A stretch of DNA of 53,163 nt from Burkholderiales bacterium (GCA_016200895.1 JACQDX010000136.1:1-53163); one strand, 5' to 3'; counted from the stretch's first letter, positions 16,477 through 25,057 are shown. Numbers and translations are program-made. The notes: generated by a model not told the origin, from the sequence alone.

Positions 16477-17112
16477 TTAATTTTGCTTATCTGAATTCTG
16501 CTGGTCTGAGCTATCGACGATAGCAGCACCTTCTTTCGCTACGACGATCTGTTTTTCCAATTCACTGTCCGGGCGATAACTCCAGGCTGGCATGAAGAGC
16601 AACACAAACAAAGATGCCAATGCCGTAATGGCACTGATCCAGATGACAAACTGGTTGGCAGCGATACGTTCCGGGTAGATATGGGTGACTGCACCCAGGC
16701 CTATGGCGTTGGCGGCTGCCACCAGTACCGCACAGGCATAATCTTGAAAGCGTCTGGCCTTGTTGGCGCTCCTGGCCCAGCGCGGGTCAGTGTTATAGCT
16801 GGGCAGGTGCAGGTGGGCATTCTCAAGTCTTTCCAGCGTTGCCAGGAAATGGCGCAAATTCGTGATCGAGCGTTCAGCCTTGTAATTCAAAAACGCCAGG
16901 CAGATAGATGCCACAGGAAAACCCATGACCAGCCATTCTATGGGCAGTTTGCTATTTGGCTCACCGGGCTTCAAGGCCACCAGCGCAGCCAGCAGGCTGA
17001 CCACCAGTGTCACATACAAGGCCAGCGCCTGATGTCTTTGTGCTATGCGGGTATTGACTTCCTGATTGGCAGCGATGAAACGGTAATTGGCATCAACATG
17101 GGATTTCGACAT
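16477..17112 (-). CDS. Unknown four-helix membrane protein
   Basis: I do not recognise a family. The 211-residue protein has a polar N-terminus (about 25 residues), a hydrophobic hairpin (ALALYVTLVVSLLAALVAL and LVMGFPVASICLAFL), a basic cytoplasmic-looking middle with a conserved-style ERSITNLRHFLATLERLE helix and SYNTDPRWA, a second hairpin (YACAVLVAAANAIGLGAV and FVIWISAITALASLFVLLF), and a polar acidic tail. It converges with the GGDEF gene, leaving 15 bp between the stops. Confidence 0.75.
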   Translation of the reverse strand: MSKSHVDANYRFIAANQEVNTRIAQRHQALALYVTLVVSLLAALVALKPGEPNSKLPIEWLVMGFPVASICLAFLNYKAERSITNLRHFLATLERLENAHLHLPSYNTDPRWARSANKARRFQDYACAVLVAAANAIGLGAVTHIYPERIAANQFVIWISAITALASLFVLLFMPAWSYRPDSELEKQIVVAKEGAAIVDSSDQQNSDKQN

Positions 17113-17174
17113 GCGCGACTTTCAACGATCTTGGAATAAGCCGCTATTATCGCTGAATCGACGCATCCCTACAC

Positions 17175-18428
17175 TCAAAATGCCCAGGTAGCAGAAACGT
17201 AAGCTGTTTTGCTATCTGGCAGTTGCGCCAGTATTGCCTTGCTGGGGCCACCGTAAATACGCAAACCACCATTGATGCTGATGCGGTCACCCTGCCAGCC
17301 CAGTGCTGCGGTGATGATGCGGCCATTGTCTTCAGGCGTCCACAGTATATCCAACGAAGGTTGCCAGTCATTTTTTTGCCAGCTCCAGCGTGCAAACACA
17401 TTCTTGCGGCGGATATTGCCCGAGGCAGACAAGGCCTGATTTTGCCAGGCCAGGTTATAGCCTATGACTTGTTGCATCTGTGGTAAATAATTTACGTTGC
17501 TCTGCAAAGTCAGGTTGCGCTTGTTCCAGTCTTGCCATTCACGGTCTGACAAGGCTGTGCCATCCCACCAGGCTTCGAGGAAAAAACTATGCTGCGACTC
17601 AGTTGTGTAGTTAGCGCCCAGCATGGCTTGCACAACATTGCTTTGCGTATTGTTTTGCCATGGGCTGGTACGTTGCAGTAGTGTGGGATCTGTATTCATG
17701 CGCAAGCCTGTGTTTTTTTGCATGAAGCGCAAAGAGCCGTGGACCTCCATTTCATCTGTCGCTACCCAGGATGCTGCGGCACCGATGCTACCGCTACTCT
17801 TTTGACCATAACGGCCAAAGCCATGCAAATCCACGCCACCAGCCCGGTGATAAACGCGTGCTGCCAGGGCTTGCTCATCAGCTATATCCGTCGTTTCAGC
17901 TTGGACGGGGTTAACCCAGACCATCGTTACTGAGGTATTCGCATTGAAATAATCAAGACTGGCCAAAGGCTTGCCTATCACGGTAGTGCTGATCAGCGAG
18001 CGACGCTTTTCCTGTGCCACCACATCATTCGGGCGAAAACCATAACCGACATCCCATGCTATGGTTTTTTTACCCACACTGAACTGCCATGCGCCATCAC
18101 CCAGACTGCCATACAGTTCATTGAGCCATGCCGTGGCCTGGGTGCGCCCGCCATCATTCATCTGCCCCTGCAAGGTGGCAACAGCATTGATACCTTTGCC
18201 ACTGGTGCGCAATTCGGTTTCCATCACGCCCAGTTGCGTATTCTTGTTGCTCAAGCCTGGGCTGAGTTGATTGGCAATCGCCAAAGGACTGGCGCTATTG
18301 CTGACATAGCTATTGACCAGACCGCGCACCTGACCGCTGAAGTCTGTATCTTCAGCCATCGCAAAAACAGGCGTACAGAGCAGGGCAGTCAGTAGGGTAA
18401 CCAAGACCGGGGTTTTCAAATCAGGCAT
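17175..18428 (-). CDS. Predicted outer-membrane beta-barrel protein of the ABC/LolA-like operon
   Basis: A 417-residue protein with a signal peptide (LVTLLTALLCTPVFAMAED), alternating amphipathic strands rich in aromatic residues (GAWQFSVGKKTIAWDVGYG, HSFFLEAWWDG, VIGYNLAWQNQAL, VFARWSWQKNDWQPSLDILW), and a C-terminal Phe in AYVSATWAF, the usual barrel-assembly signal. No family name is recognised with certainty. It is the last gene of a five-gene minus-strand operon, starting 2 bp after the stop of the LolA-like gene. That coupling suggests it is the outer-membrane end of the pathway, either as partner of the LolA-like carrier or as the transported client. Confidence 0.8.
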   Translation of the reverse strand: MPDLKTPVLVTLLTALLCTPVFAMAEDTDFSGQVRGLVNSYVSNSASPLAIANQLSPGLSNKNTQLGVMETELRTSGKGINAVATLQGQMNDGGRTQATAWLNELYGSLGDGAWQFSVGKKTIAWDVGYGFRPNDVVAQEKRRSLISTTVIGKPLASLDYFNANTSVTMVWVNPVQAETTDIADEQALAARVYHRAGGVDLHGFGRYGQKSSGSIGAAASWVATDEMEVHGSLRFMQKNTGLRMNTDPTLLQRTSPWQNNTQSNVVQAMLGANYTTESQHSFFLEAWWDGTALSDREWQDWNKRNLTLQSNVNYLPQMQQVIGYNLAWQNQALSASGNIRRKNVFARWSWQKNDWQPSLDILWTPEDNGRIITAALGWQGDRISINGGLRIYGGPSKAILAQLPDSKTAYVSATWAF

Positions 18429-18430
18429 GT

Positions 18431-19177
18431 CTACTCCAGGCTAGGGTTCTTGGCCAGGAACATGGGGTTCAGCCATTGTTCAGGCACGGTCTTTTGCTTG
18501 CGGCTGAGATAGCGCACGCGCGTTTCTTTGTGGCTGCTCAATTGATCCAGCAAGATCATCTCGGACACAGCAGTCGGTGCTTGCGCTTTGTCGAGTACAA
18601 AGCTGGCTTGCTTGGCGAGTTTTTCTGATTGCACATACAAATCTGCCTTGATGGGTTCGTGGCGGGTCTTGCCCAGCCATAGTTCTATACGCTGGTAGGC
18701 TACAGATTTACGTACAGCGTTCAGGCTCAGGTGTACACAGGCTTTGTCGTCGCATTTTTCTTCTGCAACGATCTTGCCGGTGTAGTCTTGCGACCAGCTC
18801 ATGGTGGCAATGTCACCGATAGAGGCATCTCCCAATAATTTTTGCATGGGCGTGATGCGCAGCGGGCGCTGGCTACCAGGCAAGAGCATCCAGAAATCAT
18901 CACCCAGCATCAGGACCTTTTGGCCTTTTTCTGCCGGGCTTTTCATTAGCACCAGAGATTGGTGATTCGCTTGCGAAAACACCAGGTAGTTTCTTTCTTT
19001 TTCCTTGCTGCCATCTTTGGCAAAGGTAGTGATCTCGGTTTCTACCTGCATGTTTTCTGTACCGACCCTGAACTGGTCAGCCGCCTTCAGGTAGTCACTG
19101 ACTTCATCTGCCCTGGCCAGGCCTAGGCTTGCGCTTGCTGCCAGCAGCAAGGCTGCGATGTGTATAGCTGTTTTCAT
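18431..19177 (-). CDS. LolA-like outer-membrane lipoprotein-sorting protein
   Basis: This 248-residue periplasmic protein has a signal peptide (MKTAIHIAALLLAASASLGLARA). The rest matches the LolA-like/TP0789 pattern (PF17131 as I know it): NMQVETEITTFAKDGS, YLVFSQANHQSLVLMKSPAEKGQKVLMLGDDFWMLLPGSQRPLRI, GDIATMSWSQDYTG. The fold is an open beta-barrel that holds acyl chains. Family members are often encoded beside RND/MMPL exporters; here the neighbours are an ABC transporter of the LolCDE/MacB class and an outer-membrane barrel. It starts 14 bp after the permease stop. A role in carrying a lipid or lipoprotein from the ABC transporter to the outer membrane is inferred. Confidence 0.88.
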   Translation of the reverse strand: MKTAIHIAALLLAASASLGLARADEVSDYLKAADQFRVGTENMQVETEITTFAKDGSKEKERNYLVFSQANHQSLVLMKSPAEKGQKVLMLGDDFWMLLPGSQRPLRITPMQKLLGDASIGDIATMSWSQDYTGKIVAEEKCDDKACVHLSLNAVRKSVAYQRIELWLGKTRHEPIKADLYVQSEKLAKQASFVLDKAQAPTAVSEMILLDQLSSHKETRVRYLSRKQKTVPEQWLNPMFLAKNPSLE

Positions 19178-19191
19178 TTTTTGTTCCTGTC

Positions 19192-20409
19192 TTAGTTATG
19201 TGCCAGCGCATCGACAATAGCTTGGCGCAGGGTCTTGCGGGCGATGAAGGCCGATGACAGCATGGACAAGGCAATCATCATGAACACCGTGATGGCATAC
19301 ATGGCGGCATCAATCGTTATCAGTAATGGGTACCCGCTAGAACGCCCCGGTGGTGGTGGCATTTCTACCGGGAAAACGATCAGCAGCAGGGCGACGGTGA
19401 TAGCCAGGACTGCCCCGGCGATGGCTCCTGTGCCACCCAGTATCATTCCTTCAAATGAAAAGCTGCGTATCAGTTTCCCTGGCAAGGTACCCATGGCGCG
19501 CAGGGTGCCAACTTCACGGGTGCGTTCTATGATGGCCATGGCCATGGCATTGGCAACCACGAACACCACGATGACACTGATGATGGCACCCAGGGCACCA
19601 AAGATGCGGTTATACAAATCACGCACAGACTTATAAAAGAAGGCTTGTTCCAGCCAGTTTTGCACGGTCAGTTCAGGGAAGACTTTTGCCAGTCTGGTTT
19701 GCGCAGGCAGGGTCGCATCCATGGAATTCAGAAACACGCCGAGACTGGAAATGCGTTGGGTATTCAAGAGTTTTTGTGCTGTCTTGATATTCGAATACAC
19801 CAGGCGTTTATCCAGGTCAGGCACACCCGTGGATACCAGGCCCTTGACGGTGACATCAACTGCATTCAAGGCGCCATCGGTAGTGCTGGCCATCAGCGTC
19901 AGGCTGCTGCCGGGTTTGGCTTTCAGGCTGCGTGCCAGTGCTTCACCCAAGACGATTTCTGCCTCTGCTGATTCGGTTTGCAGGAGCTCACCTTCTTTCA
20001 ATGTCAGGGTAGGGCCTTTGACCGAGAATTCAGCATCAGGGTCTATACCTACTGCCATCATGATGGTCGATTTGTCGCCATTGCTGATCAGGCCGCTATA
20101 TTCTATACGTGGCAAGACATAGCGCACGGCTGGGTCAGCCAGTAGTTTGCTTTGCAGGGCAGCTGCATTTTCCAGGCCATATTGCAGGGGCACATCCTGG
20201 TCACTGGTGAAGTGCTGGGGTTTGCCTATGATGAGGTGACCCGTGCTGCGTGCCGATATCTGCGCCAGACCTTCATAGGTTGAATAGGCAAAACCACCGG
20301 CCAGCAAGATCGCGGCTGTGCCCAGTGCAGCGATCACCACGGTGATACCAGAACGGCGGCGGTTGCGCAAAGTATTGTAAAAGGCAAATTTGAGCCAGCT
20401 GAGTTTCAT
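19192..20409 (-). CDS. ABC transporter permease, FtsX/LolE/MacB type
   Basis: A 405-residue protein with the four-helix layout of this class: helix 1 at about 15-45 (NRRRSGITVVIAALGTAAILLAG), a large periplasmic domain (50-255), then three C-terminal helices (GALGAIISVIVVFVVANAMAM; GGTGAIAGAVLAITVALLL; AAMYAITVFMMIALSML). The cytoplasmic coupling helix ERTREVGTLRAMGT after helix 2 is typical. LolC/LolE and MacB permeases extract lipoproteins or peptides from the inner membrane rather than moving small molecules through a pore. The start overlaps the ATPase stop by 4 bp (20406-20409). A single permease gene implies a homodimer. Confidence 0.92.
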   Translation of the reverse strand: MKLSWLKFAFYNTLRNRRRSGITVVIAALGTAAILLAGGFAYSTYEGLAQISARSTGHLIIGKPQHFTSDQDVPLQYGLENAAALQSKLLADPAVRYVLPRIEYSGLISNGDKSTIMMAVGIDPDAEFSVKGPTLTLKEGELLQTESAEAEIVLGEALARSLKAKPGSSLTLMASTTDGALNAVDVTVKGLVSTGVPDLDKRLVYSNIKTAQKLLNTQRISSLGVFLNSMDATLPAQTRLAKVFPELTVQNWLEQAFFYKSVRDLYNRIFGALGAIISVIVVFVVANAMAMAIIERTREVGTLRAMGTLPGKLIRSFSFEGMILGGTGAIAGAVLAITVALLLIVFPVEMPPPPGRSSGYPLLITIDAAMYAITVFMMIALSMLSSAFIARKTLRQAIVDALAHN

Positions 20410-21083
20410 TGCAATCTCCCATCCAGCAGCGACACGATGCGGTCACTGCGGCTAGTCAGGCGGTTATCATGGCTGGCGATGATGAAGGCAACGCCTTCGG
20501 CATGACCACGTTCACGCATCAGATCCAGCACTTGGTCAGCAGTATGTGAATCCAGGCTGGCCGTGGGTTCATCGGCAATCACCAGGCTGGGGCGTTTGAT
20601 GAGTGCGCGCGCAATCGCTACTCTTTGACGCTGTCCACCTGACAAGGCATCCGGCAAATGCTGGGCATGTTCATGCAGGCCAACTGCCTTCAATTGTGCA
20701 GCCACCCGTTCACGTCTTTCTGCTGCCGGTACACCAGTCAAGAAGAGCGGGTAATCGACATTTTCAGCCACTGTCATGACAGGCACCAGGTTAAAGCTTT
20801 GAAAGATAAAACCGATGGTGTCGCGTCTTTGTAGTGTCTTTTGCGTTTCATTGTATTGATTGATGTTGACGCCGTTCAGCAAGATATCGCCGGCGTCGGC
20901 ATGGTCTATCAGCCCGCACAGGTTCAGGATGGTGCTCTTGCCACTGCCGGACGGGCCGGTCAGTGCCAGCAATTCACCACGCTGCAGTGTTAGGTCTACA
21001 CCTTGCAAAGCCTTGACGACATGGGCACCCAGTTGATAGGTTTTATGAACTGCATGCAGTTCTATGGCAGGTGCCAGGCTCAT
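20406..21083 (-). CDS. ABC transporter ATPase, LolD/MacB type
   Basis: The 225-residue nucleotide-binding subunit has Walker A GPSGSGKST (43-51), Q-loop region GFIFQSFNLVPVMTVAENV, signature LSGGQRQRVAIARAL, Walker B LVIADEPTASLD and switch His in IIASHD. The FQSFNL block is typical of the LolD/MacB/FtsE class. Its start overlaps the upstream gene by 4 bp and its stop overlaps the permease by 4 bp, so the three are translationally coupled. It should power the FtsX-type permease. Confidence 0.95.
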   Translation of the reverse strand: MSLAPAIELHAVHKTYQLGAHVVKALQGVDLTLQRGELLALTGPSGSGKSTILNLCGLIDHADAGDILLNGVNINQYNETQKTLQRRDTIGFIFQSFNLVPVMTVAENVDYPLFLTGVPAAERRERVAAQLKAVGLHEHAQHLPDALSGGQRQRVAIARALIKRPSLVIADEPTASLDSHTADQVLDLMRERGHAEGVAFIIASHDNRLTSRSDRIVSLLDGRLQ

Positions 21084-21727
21084 GATGGAATGCCTTTCAA
21101 CATGACCTTGGCTGCTTCAGCCTGTGGTGCATTTTGTTTGACCACTTCATTCAGGTAACGCTTTGCATCTTCAGGGCGTTTTTGTTCATTCGCCAGACTG
21201 GCAGCGCGCATCAGCACCGAACCACGAAAACCGGGCTCTGCCTTTTCAAATTGCTTGTGTTCCAGTACTTCATTCAAGAGCTTGACCCCGCGCGGACCGC
21301 GATTCATGAAAGCCGGCACAGCCAGGAAAGTGCTGGCGGCGACATATTTGACTTCCAGTATCACTGGCGTGCTGCCATGTGCTTGCGCATTTTCATTGGC
21401 GGCTGCCAGTTGCAGGGCTTTTTCCAGCATCGCCATGCCATCTTCTGCATAAGACATTTTTTTCCAGGGGAACATGGTAGTTACCGCCAGCCTGCCCGTG
21501 CTGGCACCGGCATAAGCCATGATCAGAGGGCTGGCGGGGTCTTGCTTGAGCAATTCATTGAAGGCACTGGCGGCAGCTTCTTCACTACCTTTGCCAGACT
21601 GGGTGAATTGCTGGAAGGCAGTTTTAAACTCTGGTTCTGAAAATGCCATGGCCTGGCTGCTGACAAACAAAGCCAGGCTAGTTGCCAACAGAATTTTTTT
21701 GCCAGTAGTGAGGTGACGTGCGCGCAT
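21080..21727 (-). CDS. Exported TPR-like protein, first gene of the ABC/LolA-like operon
   Basis: A 215-residue protein with a signal peptide (KKILLATSLALFVSSQAMA) followed by helical repeats with TPR character (SAFNELLKQDPASPLIMAYAGAS; AMLEKALQLAAANENAQA; DAKRYLNEVVKQNAPQAEAA). No catalytic motif is seen. It is the first gene of the operon and overlaps the ATPase start by 4 bp. A periplasmic adaptor or scaffold for the transporter is a reasonable guess, but nothing in the sequence proves it. Confidence 0.75.
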   Translation of the reverse strand: MRARHLTTGKKILLATSLALFVSSQAMAFSEPEFKTAFQQFTQSGKGSEEAAASAFNELLKQDPASPLIMAYAGASTGRLAVTTMFPWKKMSYAEDGMAMLEKALQLAAANENAQAHGSTPVILEVKYVAASTFLAVPAFMNRGPRGVKLLNEVLEHKQFEKAEPGFRGSVLMRAASLANEQKRPEDAKRYLNEVVKQNAPQAEAAKVMLKGIPS

Positions 21728-21913
21728 GTGGATCTCCGGTTTGTTGAAATGTGATTGGTGTTTGCAGCAGAGGGGAGATTAAAGACAGGCCGCTTCAGCC
21801 TCAATGCAGATGCGACGAGGCAGGGAAGTTTGCCGTGAACGGTAGTAAAAATGGCGCGAATGGATGGGGTATTGCGCCAGGGATTTTGCTTATATGGAAA
21901 TATTGGCAAGACA

Positions 21914-21960
21914 GGAAAAATTTCCTGAATCGTGCAATACTAGAATTTAAATGTAAATTC
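21914..21960. promoter_or_regulatory. Two palindromes in the divergent region before the DUF2855 gene
   Basis: GGAAA-AA-TTTCC (21914-21925) and GAATTTA-AATG-TAAATTC (21943-21960, perfect 7-bp arms). They sit 42-88 bp before the DUF2855 ATG and about 190 bp before the 5' end of the divergent ABC operon, where operators would be expected. No regulator gene is adjacent. Confidence 0.4.
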
Positions 21961-22001
21961 CCTAATAAAATGACAAATAAAGACGAGAAAAAGACGAGAC
22001 C

Positions 22002-23126
22002 ATGAAAAATCCAGCCAAAGAATTTATTGTCAATAAAAGCAATTTATTGGAGTCCAGATTCAAGCCCCTGCATGTGCCTGCTGAGGCAGAGCTGCAAGAT
22101 GGCCAGGTGGTCTTGCAGGTGGAGCGTTTTGCTTTCACATCCAATAATGTGACTTATGCCGCCTTTGGCACAGCCATGCATTACTGGAATTTTTTTCCTA
22201 CGGATGAGGGCTGGGGCAATATCCCGGTCTGGGGCTTTGGCGACGTGTTGGCGTCGAAAGCCGAAGGCGTAGCAGTTGGTGAACGCTTCTATGGTTACTA
22301 TCCCATGGCTACCCATTTAACGGTACAGGCAACGCGGGTATCGCCTGGCGGCTTTGTCGATGGTGCAGAGCACAGGCAAGCAATGCATGGTTTATACAAT
22401 CACTATGTCCGTACCAGCACTGACCCTGGCTACACCAAAGAATCTGAAGATGTGCAAGTCTTGCTGCGCCCCTTGTTTATCACCTCATTCATGATTGATG
22501 ATTTTCTTGATGACAATCAGTTCTTTGGTGCGCAGACCGTGCTGATCTCCAGTGCTTCCAGCAAAACCGCTTACGGTCTGGCATTCATGCTCTCCTTGCG
22601 CAAGGACAAGGCTTGCAAGGTCGTTGGTCTGACTTCTGCAGGCAATCTGGAATTTGTGCGGAATATGGCTATCTATGATGAGGTCATCAGTTACGACCAA
22701 GTGACTGAGTTGGCTGCTGATCAGGGCGTTGTGTATGTCGATATGGCGGGCAATGGACAATTGCGTAGCCAGTTGCATCATCATTTCAATGACAATATGA
22801 AATATAGCTGTGCTGTCGGTGGCACGCATTGGGAAGAGTTGAGCGGCGGATCAAATCTGCCTGGTGCAAAACCGACCCTGTTTTTTGCACCAGCTCAAAT
22901 CAAGAAGCGCATGACAGACTGGGGGCCGAATGGTGTGCAATCTCGCTTGGCTGAAGCCTGGCAAGCCTTTATGCAACCGGTGATGACGGCAGAAAAACCT
23001 TGGATGCAGGTTATCCACGGCCAGGGTGAGACTGCAGTAAGGCAAGTCTATGATGATATGCTGGGTGGGGCCGCTCGGCCTGATCAGGGCAATGTCCTGA
23101 CTTTGCTCAGCGGTGATGCTGTTTAA
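22002..23126 (+). CDS. DUF2855 family protein
   Basis: The 374-residue protein matches DUF2855 as I know it: LQVERFAFTSNNVTYAAFG near the N-terminus, PVWGFGDV, GERFYGYYPMATHL, and a Rossmann-like middle (VLISSASSKTAYGLAFML; VVGLTSAGNLEFV; VVYVDMAGNG) resembling medium-chain dehydrogenases. It looks like an MDR-superfamily relative whose reaction is not known. It is transcribed away from the ABC operon, and its TAA overlaps the TAA of the convergent gene in a shared TTAA. Confidence 0.88.
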   Translation: MKNPAKEFIVNKSNLLESRFKPLHVPAEAELQDGQVVLQVERFAFTSNNVTYAAFGTAMHYWNFFPTDEGWGNIPVWGFGDVLASKAEGVAVGERFYGYYPMATHLTVQATRVSPGGFVDGAEHRQAMHGLYNHYVRTSTDPGYTKESEDVQVLLRPLFITSFMIDDFLDDNQFFGAQTVLISSASSKTAYGLAFMLSLRKDKACKVVGLTSAGNLEFVRNMAIYDEVISYDQVTELAADQGVVYVDMAGNGQLRSQLHHHFNDNMKYSCAVGGTHWEELSGGSNLPGAKPTLFFAPAQIKKRMTDWGPNGVQSRLAEAWQAFMQPVMTAEKPWMQVIHGQGETAVRQVYDDMLGGAARPDQGNVLTLLSGDAV

Positions 23127-23920
23127 TTTTTCCAGAGAGCAGGCAAATCGCCAGATTTCCTGCCCCGGATGATGGCTGTGTTGATCTTGTTGATGACATC
23201 TGCTTTGGTATTGATACCAGATGTAAAGTGTATCGGGTCAACCAGCAAGGGCTTGGCAAATACCTTGACGCCATAATTCATTTGCGTTTCGCTGCGCAGG
23301 TTCTTTTCATCCAGATAAAGATTCAGTTCAGCTTCCAGGTCTTTTGCATTTGGCAGGCGTGAATTAACCAGCATGACATCCATGCGCCCTGACAAAAGTT
23401 TTTTCAGACGTGAACTGCTTTGCGGCTGATCTTCCTCAACCTTGAATGACACATTGCGTAATTTGTCTATCTCATCACCAAAGCGTATACCCCTGACTAT
23501 TCCCACGGATTTGCCTTGCAAGTCGCCAATGGTTGAATATTTCATACGGCTATCATCCCTGACCACGACCCAGACAAAGTCTGAAAAAACCGCTTCTGAA
23601 TAACGCATGGTTTTCAGCCGTTCACTATTTTTCGACAAGCCAAATCCCAGACCTTCACCCTTGCCTATGTTTTCGATAACGCGGGGTAGAGGATAGCGAC
23701 GTACATCAAACTGCACATCCATGCTGCGCTCAAAATAAGTGATGATTTTTTGATTTTCTGGACGTATGGGGGCAATCTCACCATTTTCATCGCGTGTTTC
23801 TGCAAGTAGCAAGGGCAGTACAGTTTTGGCGTGAACTGGTGATTGCAGGAAGCACAGACAAAGTAGCAGCCCAGCGTAGCGGGCAACAGTCAAAAAAACG
23901 GCGCGATACTTGTCTTGCAT
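23123..23920 (-). CDS. Orphan periplasmic substrate-binding protein (SBP_bac_3 family)
   Basis: A 265-residue protein with a signal peptide (YAGLLLCLCFLQSPVHAKT). The fold is that of amino-acid-type solute-binding proteins: GFGLSKNSERLKTMRYSEAVFSDFVWVVVRD, a domain-2 start at TIGDLQGKSVGIVRGIRFGDEID, and GRMDVMLVNSRLP. No transporter genes are near, so it may act as a sensor-type or stand-alone binding protein, common in this bacterial group. Its stop codon shares TTAA with the DUF2855 stop. A second, different orphan of this family lies at 52217. Confidence 0.85.
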   Translation of the reverse strand: MQDKYRAVFLTVARYAGLLLCLCFLQSPVHAKTVLPLLLAETRDENGEIAPIRPENQKIITYFERSMDVQFDVRRYPLPRVIENIGKGEGLGFGLSKNSERLKTMRYSEAVFSDFVWVVVRDDSRMKYSTIGDLQGKSVGIVRGIRFGDEIDKLRNVSFKVEEDQPQSSSRLKKLLSGRMDVMLVNSRLPNAKDLEAELNLYLDEKNLRSETQMNYGVKVFAKPLLVDPIHFTSGINTKADVINKINTAIIRGRKSGDLPALWKN

Positions 23921-24094
23921 GTAATATTTTTGTGCGAAAAAGAAGTGCCGATAATACCTGCGCCATGGCAGATTTGTATAGCGCCTTTAGGTAAGGATTT
24001 GTTAAGCGGCGCTTTCTTCCAAGGTTTGCTGCAAATCATAGGCGGACAGATTTTAAAAGAGCTAATTAATTTGCTAATATACAGACAAGCTTCT

Positions 24095-24238
24095 TAGAAG
24101 CTGTTTACGATCTGTAGCGAGCGTCAGCAGGGGTGAAGAGCAGCGCAAAAAGCGGAATGTACTCTATAGTACATGAGCATTTTGAGCAGCACATGAGCCC
24201 CGATCACGCTCGCGCAGTAAGATCGTAGACAGGTTCTA
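24095..24238. mobile_element. MITE-like palindromic repeat, 144 bp
   Basis: The ends are inverted: TAGAAGCTGTTTACGATC at 24095-24112 and the complement of TAGAACCTGTCTACGATC at 24221-24238 (2 mismatches in 18). Inside, GCGAGCGT pairs with ACGCTCGC and a central ATGTACT/AGTACAT palindrome closes the element, so the whole unit could fold into one long hairpin. It is non-coding and bounded by TA. It lies between the orphan binding protein and the tautomerase. The rest of the 23921-24275 gap shows nothing recognisable. Confidence 0.75.
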
Positions 24239-24275
24239 AAAGTTGCCGCTGTGTAGAAATCAGAAAGGAGACATC

Positions 24276-24656
24276 ATGCCCTTAGTCACCATTACCGTCT
24301 GCAAACCCAAGTCCCTGTTGTTCAAAGAGACCGTCTTGAATGCCGTGCATGCGGCCTTGATAGAAGCGGGTGTGCCAGAGAAAGACAAGTTCCAGCGTAT
24401 ATTGGAACTGGATCCAGAAAACTTCCGCTTTGATACTCATTACCCCGACTTGCACAAGGACAGGAACCAGGACTTTGTCCTGATAGAAATACTGTGGTCA
24501 GTCGGACGCAGTGTTCAGGTCAAGAAAAAATTACTGGACACCCTGATGAAGCGTCTCTGCGACAAGAGCATGAATCCTGAAAACATCATGGTCTGCTTCA
24601 GGGAAACTGCCTGGGAAAACTGGTCATTCGCCGGTGGCCGCCTGCTTCATACCTGA
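24276..24656 (+). CDS. Tautomerase-superfamily enzyme (Tautomerase_2 / malonate-semialdehyde-decarboxylase-like)
   Basis: ATG 24276 follows AAAGGAG at 24264-24270, giving 126 residues. After Met removal the N-terminus is Pro (MPLVTITV), the catalytic base of this superfamily. The length and the blocks RILELDPENFRFDTHYPDL, EILWSVGRSVQVKKKLLDTL and ENWSFAGGR fit the long-subunit Tautomerase_2 group rather than the 60-residue 4-OT group. The substrate is unknown. It is a single gene between two repeat elements. Confidence 0.88.
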   Translation: MPLVTITVCKPKSLLFKETVLNAVHAALIEAGVPEKDKFQRILELDPENFRFDTHYPDLHKDRNQDFVLIEILWSVGRSVQVKKKLLDTLMKRLCDKSMNPENIMVCFRETAWENWSFAGGRLLHT

Positions 24657-24768
24657 ATGTAGTTTCATCCAGGGCTTCCAGTCTCTCATGAGGTGAACCT
24701 GGCAGGAAACACACAAGCGCAGCGAAGTTTTTTGCTGGCGCTGGGTAAGTATATCCGTCAGAATAGCA
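24657..24768. other. Spacer before the structured repeat; nothing recognised
   Basis: 112 bp of AT-neutral DNA with no gene, terminator or repeat that I can support. Together with the 24769-25033 repeat it fills the 400-bp gap before the TMEM175-type gene. Confidence 0.5.
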
Positions 24769-25033
24769 AGAACTCATTTCATCAATAGGAGCGAGATGCG
24801 TTTGCCTCATAACGTGTAGTGGCAAGGCGGGTGGCCGTCAATAGCGGTGTATTGATAACGAGTGCAACGCCGTTCATAGCACGTTATGAAGCAAACCCTT
24901 CGGGAACTGACGATTTGGACGCATTGCAGCGTTGCGCCGCTTGCTAAGACAGACGCCTTAGCTGCGCGTCACGCCTTGCACTGCATCCCAAATCGTCTTG
25001 TTCGCACTCACTCCTATTGATGAAATGAGTTCT
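24769..25033. repeat. Structured 265-bp repeat with 27-bp terminal inverted repeats
   Basis: The ends AGAACTCATTTCATCAATAG (24769 onward) and its complement (ending 25033) match over 27 bp with one mismatch (GCGAG versus GTGAG). Inside are two further hairpins: TTTGCCTCATAACGTG (24801-24816) with CACGTTATGAAGCAAA (24880-24895), and GACGATTTGG (24909-24918) with CCAAATCGTC (24988-24997). It codes for nothing and ends 24 bp before the TMEM175-type start, so it could form part of that gene's 5' UTR. A cloverleaf-like RNA or DNA fold is possible. It may be a MITE. Confidence 0.8.
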
Positions 25034-25057
25034 AAAATTTTATAAGGCGGAGTAAGC

